Assembly: GCF_963678635.1 (NCBI RefSeq)
Contig: NC_087069.1
Coordinates: 15,906,660 to 15,970,659, forward strand
Length of the DNA: 64,000 nt
From: Symsagittifera roscoffensis
Taxonomy: Eukaryota > Xenacoelomorpha > Acoela > Convolutidae
Reading direction: 5' to 3'
In this document: one piece after another, positions 9,140 to 19,300 of the stretch
Numbering within the stretch: the first letter of the stretch is position 1
Layout of the letters: every line of letters begins with the position of its first letter
Translations under genes and position numbers: made by a program
Notes under the pieces: model-generated
What the model saw: the letters and a program-made list of their open reading frames with translations, nothing else
What the model was told of the DNA's origin: nothing
Databases searched by the model: none

Positions 9140-9994
9140 TTAGGGCCATCCTAGAAAATCGAGGATTTCATTTTTGAGTGTAACAAAGCTAAAAATGTTA
9201 ATTGGTGATATATCTTGGGGACGGTATTTTTCACCGTTTAGATATATATAATCTTTAATGTCTTTAAAATATCCGCTATAGTCTTGCGTGTAGATATCGG
9301 CAAATCCTGCGGTTTCTGCAAGTTTGCGTAGATTTTGGTCAATTGATTGCCTTTGTATAGTATCCATTTGTGTTAATAATTCTTGGAATTGTTGTGTTCT
9401 AATGTGATGTTGAATATCTGATTTTGAATATATTCCTATTGATTGTAAGTCTATATTTGGGTTTCGAGCAATAGCGCGAATGCTTTCTGGTGAAAATTTT
9501 TTGAGTGATTGCATTAATGTGGGATATGGAATGAGAAGATAATATTTATTTTCATCAGGGTTTAGTTGTACTACATTGTGGCTATTTTCTGATCCACATG
9601 GGACTGCGGTATCCCAGAAATAGGTTCTTCGTGAAAGTGTATCCACGAAATGTACTTTATTCTTATAAAAGATAGGGATTCTTTTATAACATCGTTTATC
9701 TTCAAAAACGTATAGTGGTGATACTTTTTTAGTGCAAGTATAAAACCATAAGATGTTTCCTTCATAGTCTAAAAAATTTGATCTATTTCCAGATAATAAG
9801 TATCCTGCATAGGGTATTTTTAATACTGCTAATGCAAGTGATTGTAATATTTGTGTTCGTTCTAATTCGCATAGTTGGTGTAGTGTTTCTAATTCGGAGA
9901 GTGACATTTCTTGAAAAATTCGGCTAATTGTATAATCTAGTTTCATATCTAAATGAATATCATAGTGGATATTACCGAAATATGTAAAATTCAT
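9140..9994 (-). CDS. Env-like glycoprotein, C-terminal half (284 aa)
   Basis: Starts at an AUG overlapping the stop of the upstream frame. In copy 2 the matching sequence is continuous with the upstream half (62781-63902), so this is the second half of one protein. There is one base less at the junction in copy 1. It contains helical segments, then a Cys-paired region (CYKRIPIFY ... FVDTLSRR ... VPCGSE) followed by YYLLIPYPTLMQ. This layout, CY-x-x-IPI with a later PC and a hydrophobic strand, recalls the distal part of mononegavirus/chuvirus-type glycoproteins captured by invertebrate retroelements; that comparison is from memory and unverified. It ends in LGWP and a stop, after which the frame reopens into a hydrophobic tail. 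Confidence 0.65.
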   Translation of the reverse strand: MNFTYFGNIHYDIHLDMKLDYTISRIFQEMSLSELETLHQLCELERTQILQSLALAVLKIPYAGYLLSGNRSNFLDYEGNILWFYTCTKKVSPLYVFEDKRCYKRIPIFYKNKVHFVDTLSRRTYFWDTAVPCGSENSHNVVQLNPDENKYYLLIPYPTLMQSLKKFSPESIRAIARNPNIDLQSIGIYSKSDIQHHIRTQQFQELLTQMDTIQRQSIDQNLRKLAETAGFADIYTQDYSGYFKDIKDYIYLNGEKYRPQDISPINIFSFVTLKNEILDFLGWP

Positions 9995-11244
9995 TAGTGA
10001 TAATTCTTGTAAGCGTGTGCTTCTGGTGTCATGGGTTTTAGATGTCCACCAGGTTGTCCGTTGCTTTTTTCAAAATTAACTGGTATATATGATGTTCCTT
10101 CGTTTGGAGGATGACCTGTGGCATATAGGTCAATTTTTATTTTTCCAGTGGTCATGTCGAATCCTTTTTCGTATTCAACTAATATTTCAGAGTATTGTGT
10201 TCTGTGAAGTGGATTCCTGTATTTACATGCAAGTTCTGTTTCTTGATATATTTGAAAACGTGTCAATTTATTTTCTATATTGTTTATGTTTCTAAAATTA
10301 GTACTTTGTTTTCGTGATGGATGTACTTGTTCATATGGAATTGATTGTAAAAAGTATTTTTCGTGAAATTTTATCATACGAGCGTGTATTTTTGCTACTT
10401 GAAATGTTGTACATGTGTCTTCGGGGAACCAAACAATTGTTGCTTGTGTTCTCGTTGTAGGGTCGCAATAACCTTGATCATTTTTACAAGGTAATCGGAT
10501 TCCTTGATAGATCATTGTATTATCTGATAAATCTCGTGTGAGTTGTATTTTTTCGAGTTGTATTTTCCAATCGAAAAACATTATTTCTTGGTATCCTTTA
10601 TTTTTTGTGTCTGCTTTGCAGTTTGATGTGTTATTTATACCAATGTGTGGTATCCAATGTTTATCGTGTAGGTCATAGGTTAATCGTCCGTGTGCGCCGT
10701 TATACGGGTATTTGTCGTCTAGTTTTATATGTCCTTGGTGTCTTTCAAGTTGTGATTGATGTACAGAGTCTGAAAAAACTTGAAAGTTAACTAACTTTCT
10801 TTCGGAGTTTTTATTTTGTGTGATGTTTAGTCTAAGTAATTCATTTTTACAATCGTCGGGATTGAGATGTAAAAGACGTTCTATATTACTCTGATAGAAT
10901 GATTCATGGTCAAGTCGGTTTTTGTTTCCGTTCGAGACTTGTGAACAATGTACTTTCTTTTCGGAAAATGTTGCTGTGAATTTATAACCTGTAACTGTTG
11001 TTGCTCGGGCTTTTGAATAGAGTGTTGCTATTACATGTGTGGTTTCTATAGCTTGTGGTTCTGTTTCACATTGTGATACTTGATTTATTGCATATTTGTG
11101 TAGTGTTTTTTGTTCATTTTCTTCACAATCGTAATGTGTTACTAATAAATCTTGTGGTCCTGTACGGGGGGAAGGGTTTATGTTTTTATTTGAGATTACT
11201 AGAAAAAGGAGTTGGAGAAAAATTAATAATTTTAGAATATACAT
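9994..11244 (-). CDS. Env-like glycoprotein, N-terminal half (416 aa), broken by a frame change
   Basis: The AUG at 11244 overlaps the end of the AUG-less ORF by 13 nt, and this overlap is kept in copy 2. The product starts with a clear signal peptide (YILKLLIFLQLLFLVIS), then an ectodomain with many Cys (HYDCEEN, VHCSQV, DDCKNE, LPCKNDQGYC, DTCTTF, LACKY) and several N-glycosylation sequons. It is probably a secreted or membrane-bound surface protein, hence the Env-like label. The frame ends after EAHAYKNYH because copy 1 is one base shorter than copy 2 there. I do not recognise the family with certainty. Confidence 0.75.
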   Translation of the reverse strand: MYILKLLIFLQLLFLVISNKNINPSPRTGPQDLLVTHYDCEENEQKTLHKYAINQVSQCETEPQAIETTHVIATLYSKARATTVTGYKFTATFSEKKVHCSQVSNGNKNRLDHESFYQSNIERLLHLNPDDCKNELLRLNITQNKNSERKLVNFQVFSDSVHQSQLERHQGHIKLDDKYPYNGAHGRLTYDLHDKHWIPHIGINNTSNCKADTKNKGYQEIMFFDWKIQLEKIQLTRDLSDNTMIYQGIRLPCKNDQGYCDPTTRTQATIVWFPEDTCTTFQVAKIHARMIKFHEKYFLQSIPYEQVHPSRKQSTNFRNINNIENKLTRFQIYQETELACKYRNPLHRTQYSEILVEYEKGFDMTTGKIKIDLYATGHPPNEGTSYIPVNFEKSNGQPGGHLKPMTPEAHAYKNYH

Positions 11245-12362
11245 GTGTATGATAATCCTGAGTATGGATTGTAAAATGTAATGTAACCAATTGTGTTTTT
11301 GGTATATCTGTCGTATTTATATATTACTTCAGTAGTTATAAACGGTGGTGGTAGTGATTGAGCTGTTATGTTAGGTGGGTTTAATGGGTAGGGATGTTGG
11401 GTAAAATTGTTTAACTTAACTGTGATTTCAAACTTTAATTGTAAACTGTTTTGTTGGAGTATTTGAATATTGTGATCACGGATATCGTTGTGAATATCTT
11501 GGCGATATTGTAATCTATTAAGTGCCCAGTTATGAAGGCGGTTACTTTCTTGATGTTGTCCAAATAATGGTGGAGGTGCTGTAAATGTATTCCAATCTAA
11601 TCTTAAAGGAATATTTGTTAATGATTGTTCTCGGTATCTTGCGTCGAGATTGTTTGGAAAAGTTAAGTTAAGGGGTGTCGGTGAAATTTGACTAATTGAT
11701 GGTGTTGATGGAAGTGATAATGTTTCGGGTAGTGATGAAGATGTTGTATCTGTAGAAATGTCTATGGGGTCATTGACTAAATTTGGTTCACCTTGTGTGA
11801 ATGAATGTGTAGTCCAATATGGTAATCGTGATGTTTGGTTTGTGGGGTTAAAAGGATTTTCACGTATTTGCTCAGATGTTGGTGTTGAACCTAAGTAATC
11901 TGAGGGTAGGCTTGAAGGGCTTCGTTGTGAAAAAAGTGTAGGAGTTTCTGGTGTAATACCAGTGGGATTTTCTGGAGTGCTTTGTGGTGGTGATTGAGGT
12001 ATTTCAAAATGAACTCGGGGAGTTTGAAAATTTCTATTTCGTCGAGGATGTATAATTTGTCTATTTATTTCTGTTGTGTTTTGGTTTTGACTAAGGTGTC
12101 GTATTCTACTTAGTTCTTGTGGTAGTGTTGGGTAAAGGTTATATGTTGGTTCACTTAGAGATGCTTGTCGTTGAACTGGTTCTAGTGGTTCAGATAAACG
12201 AGCGTGCCGTTCTTCAAAAGTGTATGGATTATCTTGAAAAGAAATTCGTGTAGATGTTTGAGGATTTTGAGTAGTTGGAGGTGGTGTTGGGTTATCTTGG
12301 GATGATGTCGGTGAAGACTGACTTTGTGATTGTTGGGTAGCAATTTTTGATAGATTTTTGAA
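11232..12362 (-). CDS. AUG-less conserved ORF (about 370 codons)
   Basis: A stop-free frame on the minus strand between in-frame TAA at 12363-12365 and TAA at 11232-11234. It has no AUG and also no CUG, UUG or GUG. The homologous frame in copy 2 (61019-62134) is also open with no AUG, although gag-pol and env there are broken. The N-terminal ~230 residues are Pro/Ser/Thr/Gln-rich (SLPETLSLPSTPS); the C-terminal ~110 are globular and strongly conserved (RLQYRQDIH, LQLKFEIT, PPFITTEVIYKYDRYTK, YITFYNPYSGLSYTCIF). An AUU at 12344-12342 with A at -3 and G at +4 occurs in the same place in both copies and is the best start candidate. Splicing from an upstream AUG is the alternative. Function unknown. 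Confidence 0.75.
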   Translation of the reverse strand, partial: FKNLSKIATQQSQSQSSPTSSQDNPTPPPTTQNPQTSTRISFQDNPYTFEERHARLSEPLEPVQRQASLSEPTYNLYPTLPQELSRIRHLSQNQNTTEINRQIIHPRRNRNFQTPRVHFEIPQSPPQSTPENPTGITPETPTLFSQRSPSSLPSDYLGSTPTSEQIRENPFNPTNQTSRLPYWTTHSFTQGEPNLVNDPIDISTDTTSSSLPETLSLPSTPSISQISPTPLNLTFPNNLDARYREQSLTNIPLRLDWNTFTAPPPLFGQHQESNRLHNWALNRLQYRQDIHNDIRDHNIQILQQNSLQLKFEITVKLNNFTQHPYPLNPPNITAQSLPPPFITTEVIYKYDRYTKNTIGYITFYNPYSGLSYTCIF

Positions 12363-12370
12363 TTATTACT

Positions 12371-12559
12371 TTAGTGAGAAAGTTTATGTTTATTATAATA
12401 TTCTTCCAAAAAAATAATTAGAAAAATTGTTGCTAGGGCAAATGTGATGATTGCTTTCTTGATACATTTGCATATTGTCAAAATGAGGGATGATAAAAAT
12501 GTTATGAAAATTACAAACAATAAAAAAATATCAGTTCTACTGAAAATTGTTCGTATCAT
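12371..12559 (-). CDS. Small conserved membrane protein (62 aa)
   Basis: Two hydrophobic helices (FLLFVIFITFLSSLILTI and FALATIFLIIFL) are separated by a basic CKCIKK turn. The tail EEYYNKHK is polar. Copy 2 keeps the same protein at about 60823-60987, including CKCIKKAI and FALATI, so it is under constraint. It resembles viroporin-like or small accessory membrane proteins in size and layout only. The start overlaps the stop of the upstream 76-aa ORF by ATGA. Confidence 0.7.
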   Translation of the reverse strand: MIRTIFSRTDIFLLFVIFITFLSSLILTICKCIKKAIITFALATIFLIIFLEEYYNKHKLSH

Positions 12560-12786
12560 TTAGACAAGTTGTATGAATCGTACCTGTGGATATAATCAAG
12601 GGTTTTGGAAAGTTGGAGAAATAGTTCGAAGATAGTGTAGAAAATTAAAAAAATGTTACAAAAAATGATTAGGATTATTAGAAAAGATTCAAGTATATCA
12701 AAAAGAAATATTATAAAGGTTTCAAGTATCGTAAAAAAATGTTTAAGATTTATGAAAATTTTAGTGACTGTTTGAGAGAAGAGCAT
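12556..12786 (-). CDS. Small hydrophobic ORF (76 aa), copy 1 only
   Basis: An AUG-started frame rich in Ile, Leu and Phe (FIIFLFDILESFLIILII), probably membrane-inserted if made. Its stop overlaps the AUG of the 62-aa protein by ATGA. Copy 2 lacks the roughly 500 nt that hold this frame, so it may be a chance ORF in AT-rich sequence or a unit lost from copy 2. Confidence 0.35.
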   Translation of the reverse strand: MLFSQTVTKIFINLKHFFTILETFIIFLFDILESFLIILIIFCNIFLIFYTIFELFLQLSKTLDYIHRYDSYNLSK

Positions 12787-13384
12787 TTAAGAAATGATCT
12801 CTTGGTCGAATATTTTTTGTTGCTTGGGGCGATTTTCAAGTGTGGTCGGATTATTTATTAGTTTTTTGACAAGTGGGTTGAGTTTTGTAAAAAATTGTTG
12901 GGGGCAATTTTTATGGTGATCGGGAGGTCGTCTTTTTCTTTATTTTTGTTTGTCAAATGATCCGGGGTATGGTGAGATTTTTATACTTTAGGCTAATTAA
13001 AATGTTCATTTTGTTACTTTAGGCTAAGTTAACAAATTTGTTTTGGGGGTATTCGTGGTCTGAGTTGGGGAAATATTGTTGATCTTTGGGTTATTAGATA
13101 AGGGAGGGGTACGGTATTATGGTGATATTTATTTTAGTTGTCAAGTTGGAGTGGTTTGCTTATTTTTGACCTGGAGGTCGTAAAGTTATAGTTAGAGATG
13201 TGCCTGGAGTTCTATATTATTCGTCTAATTGATCTTAGTTTGAGTTAGAGAAAGTGACGGATTGGATGAATCCTATTGGTCTATTTTGAACTAGAATTAT
13301 TGCGTACTTGTCAGCATGTTATTTTGAAAAATGTAAATGAAAAATGTTTCGGAGGTTTCAAGATTATGAAGTATAAAGTTAAAA
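12787..13384 (-). other. Spacer between gag-pol and the small membrane ORFs
   Basis: About 600 nt without a sustained frame on the element strand. The part next to pol aligns with copy 2 (for example TCTAATAACCCAAAGATCAACAA in element sense); the part next to the membrane ORFs has no counterpart there. A subgenomic promoter or splice acceptor would be expected in this stretch. Confidence 0.4.
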
Positions 13385-16300
13385 TTACTTTTGAAATTCC
13401 ACTTTCTTTAATATTTTAGATTGGGGGATGAATATTTTGTAGTTTTTACGTGGTTGATTTCGAAGTCTTGTTGTTTTTCTATGTTCTGATTTGTCGATTT
13501 GTTCTTGGGGTATTATTTGTTCGGTCATTTTTCTATTTTTTCTTTGTTTTGGGGATTCTTTATGGTCTAGGTTTTTTGTATTGTTTTTGGTGGCGGTTGG
13601 TTTTGTGTTTTGATTTTCGGTGGGGTTATCATTTTGTTCTGTGTTTTTCAGATGTGGTTCATTTTGAATGATTTTTAATCCTGTGAAAGAATATAATTGA
13701 GTTAATTCGCGGAGTGCGTATTCTTTTGGGTAATAAGGTAATAGGTTGTTTCGATGCTGAACGATTTCTTTTTTGTTTGAGTCGGTAATTTTATATGTGA
13801 CATCAGTGGGTCTTGCAATTATTTGGTATGGTCCTTTTCGAAGGGGTTGTAATTTTTTAGAAATTCCTTTTTGAGTATTAAAATTAGGTATCAAAACAAA
13901 TGTTCCAATTTTTAATTCGTAGGCTGGTGTAAAACGTGAATTGATTTGTTCATTAATGTTTTGTCTCCGTAATAACTTTTTTGTTATTTTTTGATAAATT
14001 TCATTGTGTTTTTTATCTCTATTTAGAATCCATTCGGTGTGTGTACCGGAGGCTAGTTTAAGAATTTGTGGGTGATGAAAATGATCTTCATCGTGTGTAT
14101 GTAAAGGTAGGTTATAACAAATTGAATCTTTATTTGGTTGACAATAACCTTGTGCGTTTTTATGAGAATTTGCTGTAAACATTATTGGTTTGCGTGGCTT
14201 TTGGTTAAAAACCATTTCGTATGGTGACATTCCTAGAGTTGTCGTAATTTGTGAATTATATGCTAAGGGAAATAATTTTACATCTGCTGACCATTCGGTA
14301 TATTTTGTATCATTTCCGTTGATGATACATCTAAGATATTCTTGTAATGAACGGTTCATACCTTCGACTAAGCCGTTTGTCCAAGGTGCGTGAGATGTAC
14401 GTGGTTTGTGTTTAATGTTGTATAAATGACATAGTGTTATTATTTCATTATTTATGAATTCTGTACCGTTGTCTGTGACTAAAATTTCTGGTAGTCCAAA
14501 TTTTGCTATCCAGTGTCCATAAAGTGTTGTATACGCATGATAAGCGTTACAATGTGGTACTGGGTTAAGTGCTACATAGTGTGTGAATGCGTCAACAATT
14601 ACCATAATGTAGGAATTTCCTTCTGATGAGGGTGAAATTGGGCCTTTAGTATCAAATGAGATACGGTGATTAAAGTACAAGCTTTGTCCTTTAAAATCTT
14701 GTTTTTGTGCTATTTGTTTTTGATTTGGGTAAGGTTTATTTAGTTGACATACTATACAATCATTGCATAGTACTTTTATCCAAATTGGTGCATTTGGGAA
14801 GTAAAAATTTTGTATAAAGTTTGAATATGTTTTTTCTGATCCAGAATGTCCTTTAATATTTTGTGTATGTGAGATATTAAAAGCTATGAGAATCATATTT
14901 AAAGGAAGACAGGGGACTGTAGTTTCGTTTAAGTTATACTCTAAAAGGTCTGTAGTTTCTTTAATTGTTGTGTTATTAAATTTACGAAAATATCGGAGGA
15001 GTGTCTTGTTGCCTAGAATGGTTGAATCTGCTCTGATAGGTTTAGTTTTATATTTATGCCATGATTTTAGTTGTCGAATTATTGGATCAGGATTTTGATA
15101 TTGTTTTAGTGTTGAATTTGTAATTGTTTCTGTTGGAGGGAGAAAAATGTTTTCAATTTCGAATTTAGATAAGGGTATTGTATCTAATGGGTCATGAAGG
15201 TCGAAAAATTGATTTATTGTGTATTTTGAATCGTTTGTTTGTGGTCCTGATAAATTTACTTTATCAGTTAAATTTTCTTTTTCAATTAGTGGAAAATGGT
15301 CTTTTTTAGTTTGGTGTTGTTTTGTTCGTTTTTGTTGGGTGTTATTTTTTATCCATTGAGAATATGGGATTGGTTTGAAAGTTGATGTTCCAAGTAGATC
15401 AACTTCATAATAATTATTTTGACAATCTAAATAAAGTGGGAAATGTTGTAAACTATTTATTTGTGATTGTTCAATATCAGTTTTTACTGCATATTTGCAT
15501 TCCAATCGGGGTGATGTTTCGTTTTCTGCAAGGTAGAATTTTATGTTTTTGGGTATTTCAACTGTTGTTTTTCGTGTAAGTAATTCGGGTGGTGTATTTC
15601 GACTTAAGGTGTCTGGTAATGCAAGATTTTTGCCTGCAGTCCAAACTATATGTAAGTTTGGAAATTTCATTAGAATTAGTTGAAATCTGTAAACTCGGTG
15701 GTTTGGGTTAGATTTCTGTGTAAATAGAAAGATGATTGGTTTATGGTCTGTGAATAAAACTGTGGGATGTTTTGATCCAAGTATCAGAAATTCATATTCT
15801 GTCAGTGTATTTATTATGGCTGTACATTCTCTCATTAGAGTTGAGAGTCGTAGCTCTGCTTGAGTGAATAATCGGGAATTTGCTGATATCAGGTTCATTT
15901 TATTTGTACCATTATGTGATTGTAATAGTGCGTCGCCGATGCCAAAGTTCGAAGCATCGCACATTGCATAAAATGGTTGATCAGGGTCTGGAATTGTGTT
16001 TGAAATTTGTTCAGTTAAAAGTTTCTTTATTTCTTCGAATCGTGCTTGATGTTCTGTATTCCATTCAAAATTATTTTGTTGTCTAAGGATGTTATAAGAT
16101 GGTCGTAGATATAATTGCATTTTATAAACATATTTACTTAAAAAGTTTAACATTCCAAGAAATTCTTGGATTTTCTTTTTATTTGTTGGTGGTTGAAGTT
16201 TTTGAATAGCGTCAATGCGTGATTTCAATGGAGTGATTGTTTTTCTTTCTATATTATGTCCTAAGAATTTAACTCTTGTCAAAAAGAAGTGTGATTTATT

Positions 16301-19300
16301 GGGGGCGGCCTTCAGATTTTCGTTCTGAAGTATTTGGTGATATTTTTCTAAAACATTGAACATCTCGTCTTTTGTTTGTGATTGCATAAAAACATCGTCT
16401 AAATAGGTGATTGCGTTTTTCTTGAGTATTAGTGGTCTAAAAATTTTGCTCATAAAAGCTGAAAATGCTGCTGGTCCTATGGATATTCCATAGAATAAGC
16501 GGTTGAATTCATATTGTTGGTTTCCGATAACAAATTGTGTTAAACGTCGTGATTGTTCATCTAGTGGCATTTGATTGTATGCACTATTCATATCGGCGGT
16601 TGTAAAGTATTTGCCGTTTATTTTTGTTAAAATAACTTGTATTGGTTCAATGGGCCAATTACATTTTGATTCATCTATGAGTGAATTGAGGTATCTAGCG
16701 TCGAGAACGATTTTTAATGATTCTCCTTTAGCTAGAATAATAACGGGGTTGATAAATGTGTTGCCTTTTGGTTGTTCTTCTTTATTAACTGGTGATATAA
16801 TAATGTACTGTTCTAAAATATCGAGTAGTCTGTTTACTTTATCATTTAAGTGAATTGGTACTTTACTTGCTCTCTGTTTTTTGAAAACTGCGTCTGGTTT
16901 TAACGGGAGATGTAGTGATGAACTGATTTTGCCAACATCGAATTTTGATGTTGCATAGACTGTTGAATATTTAATTAGCTGTTTGGCTAACTTTTCGAAT
17001 TCGTCTTGTGTTATTTGTGAATGTTGGAAATTAAACATTTTTAAAAATTTCTGTTGGTCCTCTGTGTAGTTACTTATGTTGAATGTAGGTTTGAAATATG
17101 GAGTTTTTGTGAAATAATCCGTATTTCTGTTTTCGTTACTTATTATATTATTTATAGATAATTCTTCATTAAGAATTGTTGATTGGCAAATATCTAATAA
17201 TTGGAGTATATTATTTACACGATAGGCTTTTTCGTGTATTGGTGATATTGTAGCGTTGGTTTCACAATATCCTAAAAGTCCTAGAGGTAATGTTACTTGG
17301 TAAGGTGTGTTGTTATAGACATGTAAGGAAATGATATCTGAATTCGAATTTTTCAAATATTTTATTGAACAGATTGTGATTTTGAAAAATTTATGAATAG
17401 GTTTGAATTCAAAATCTGACATATAAAATTTTTGTTTGTTTTGTTCTTTATCATATTGGTGAACTTGTTTGATTGAAAAATTATAGATGTTTCCTGATAG
17501 TGGTTTCAAGTGTTTTCTTTGTTGATTAAATATCGGGTAAAATTTCGAAAAGAATGGTGGTTGTTTATTTAATCTCTGAAAAAATGTTAATGATGTTTCT
17601 TTTGTTTTTGTATACTTATCTTTGATTAATATTTTACTATTTAGTATGTTAATTGTTGGTATATACTTCGAAATAAATGGTATTCCAATGATATTATATT
17701 TAATATCAGTGATATGGAATATTTGTTTAAATGGCTTATTTAAAATTTTGCTTTGCTCCATTGTTCTGGTGGGGAGGAGAAATAATTGGATTTTTCCGTA
17801 GTTTATCAATGTTGATCCCTGTGCCGTTGCTAGCTTACTGGAGTTTTCAAGAGGTGTTAGCTTTGGGTGTAAAGTTTTTATTTCAATCCATGTGGGAATG
17901 TTTATTATGTTTGATTCTGCTCCTGAATCAATTAAAAAATCGATTTCAAGGTCTGGTGGTTGAAATTCTTTGTTTCTTGGGCTTTCTAAGAGAAATGGTA
18001 TTGTCCAAATTTTTTCTTTGGGTTGTTCTTTTTGTATATTTTGATAGATGTGGTTTGTGTTCAAGAATTTTGTTTTGACATTTTTATTGGGTTGATTTGT
18101 AGTGTTAATTGCATTCGTTTCTTGCGTCGTTGGTGTGGAATTTATGGGTGTAGTGTAATAATTTTGAAGAAAATCTGATTGATTTTCATATATGTGTGAT
18201 GAAAAAGGTTGTTCATATATGACAGATTCATAGTCATTTTCGACTTTTATCATATTGATAGAAAGAGTGTTTTCTGTGTCGCTTTCTGAATCTGATGATG
18301 CACAGTTTATTTGATTGAGTTGTAACGTATCAGTTACTGTGTTATCAATACCTGGAGGGTCTGATGTTGTTTCTGGGTTAGACTGTACTTGATTGATTTG
18401 TCTTTGATGTTTAGGTGTACTACTTCTGTGACGATTATTAGAGTTATTATAGTGATTATTATTCCGGTGTGGTGATTGGGAATAATTTCTATAACGATTA
18501 TTGTAACTTGAATGTCGATTTTGTGAATTATTTCGCGATCTATTTTGATAACTGCTGTTTGGTCTGTTATATGAGTTATTTCTTGATCGGTTATTTTGAT
18601 AATATTGACTTCGATTGTTTGAATAACTTCTATTTCGATTATTGGAATAGTTTCTATTTCTATTATATGATGAGTTTCGTGATTGATTGTTTTGATAGTA
18701 TCTATTTCGTGATTGGGAATTAGATCTAGAAGCAAACTGTGTTGTGTTTGAATTAGATCTGGAGTAGTTATTTCTACTATTTGGTCTATTGTAGTGATTT
18801 TGCGATGAATTTTGTGTGTTTCTTCGTTCTGGCGATCTTCCTCTATAACTTGAGTTATATGGGGATTGATTTCTTGTATAGCTTGTATTGTTCGGAAGTG
18901 GTTTTCCGGAACTATTGTTGCTATATACATTTTTGTTTGGTAGATTTTGATCTTTCTTCATATATTGATAAAATGACTTATTTGGTTCTTTGTATTTTTG
19001 AGGTTTATTTTGACTATCTTGCTGTTTTTGTCTACATTCGGAAATACTATGTCCGTATCGTCGGCAATAATTACACCATTTTTTGAAAGATGGTTTGCCT
19101 TTAAAGTTTGGGTTCTTTTCATAAATATTGAGTATTTCAGTGATTTTTTCAACGAGGTCTGTGTCTGATTCCTGTATATTATCAATATTAGTGGAAGTTG
19201 TTTCAATTCTGTTAACGTATTGTAATTTCAGATTTTCCGTTTCTTCTAGTTTCATTGTGATTTCTGCTTGTTCTAATTTGTCTACTAGTTTTCGAAAATC

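Noticed and set aside
17731-18078. 115-aa plus-strand frame inside gag-pol
   Set aside because: Antisense shadow of the protease region; hydrophobic only because of the opposite strand's composition.
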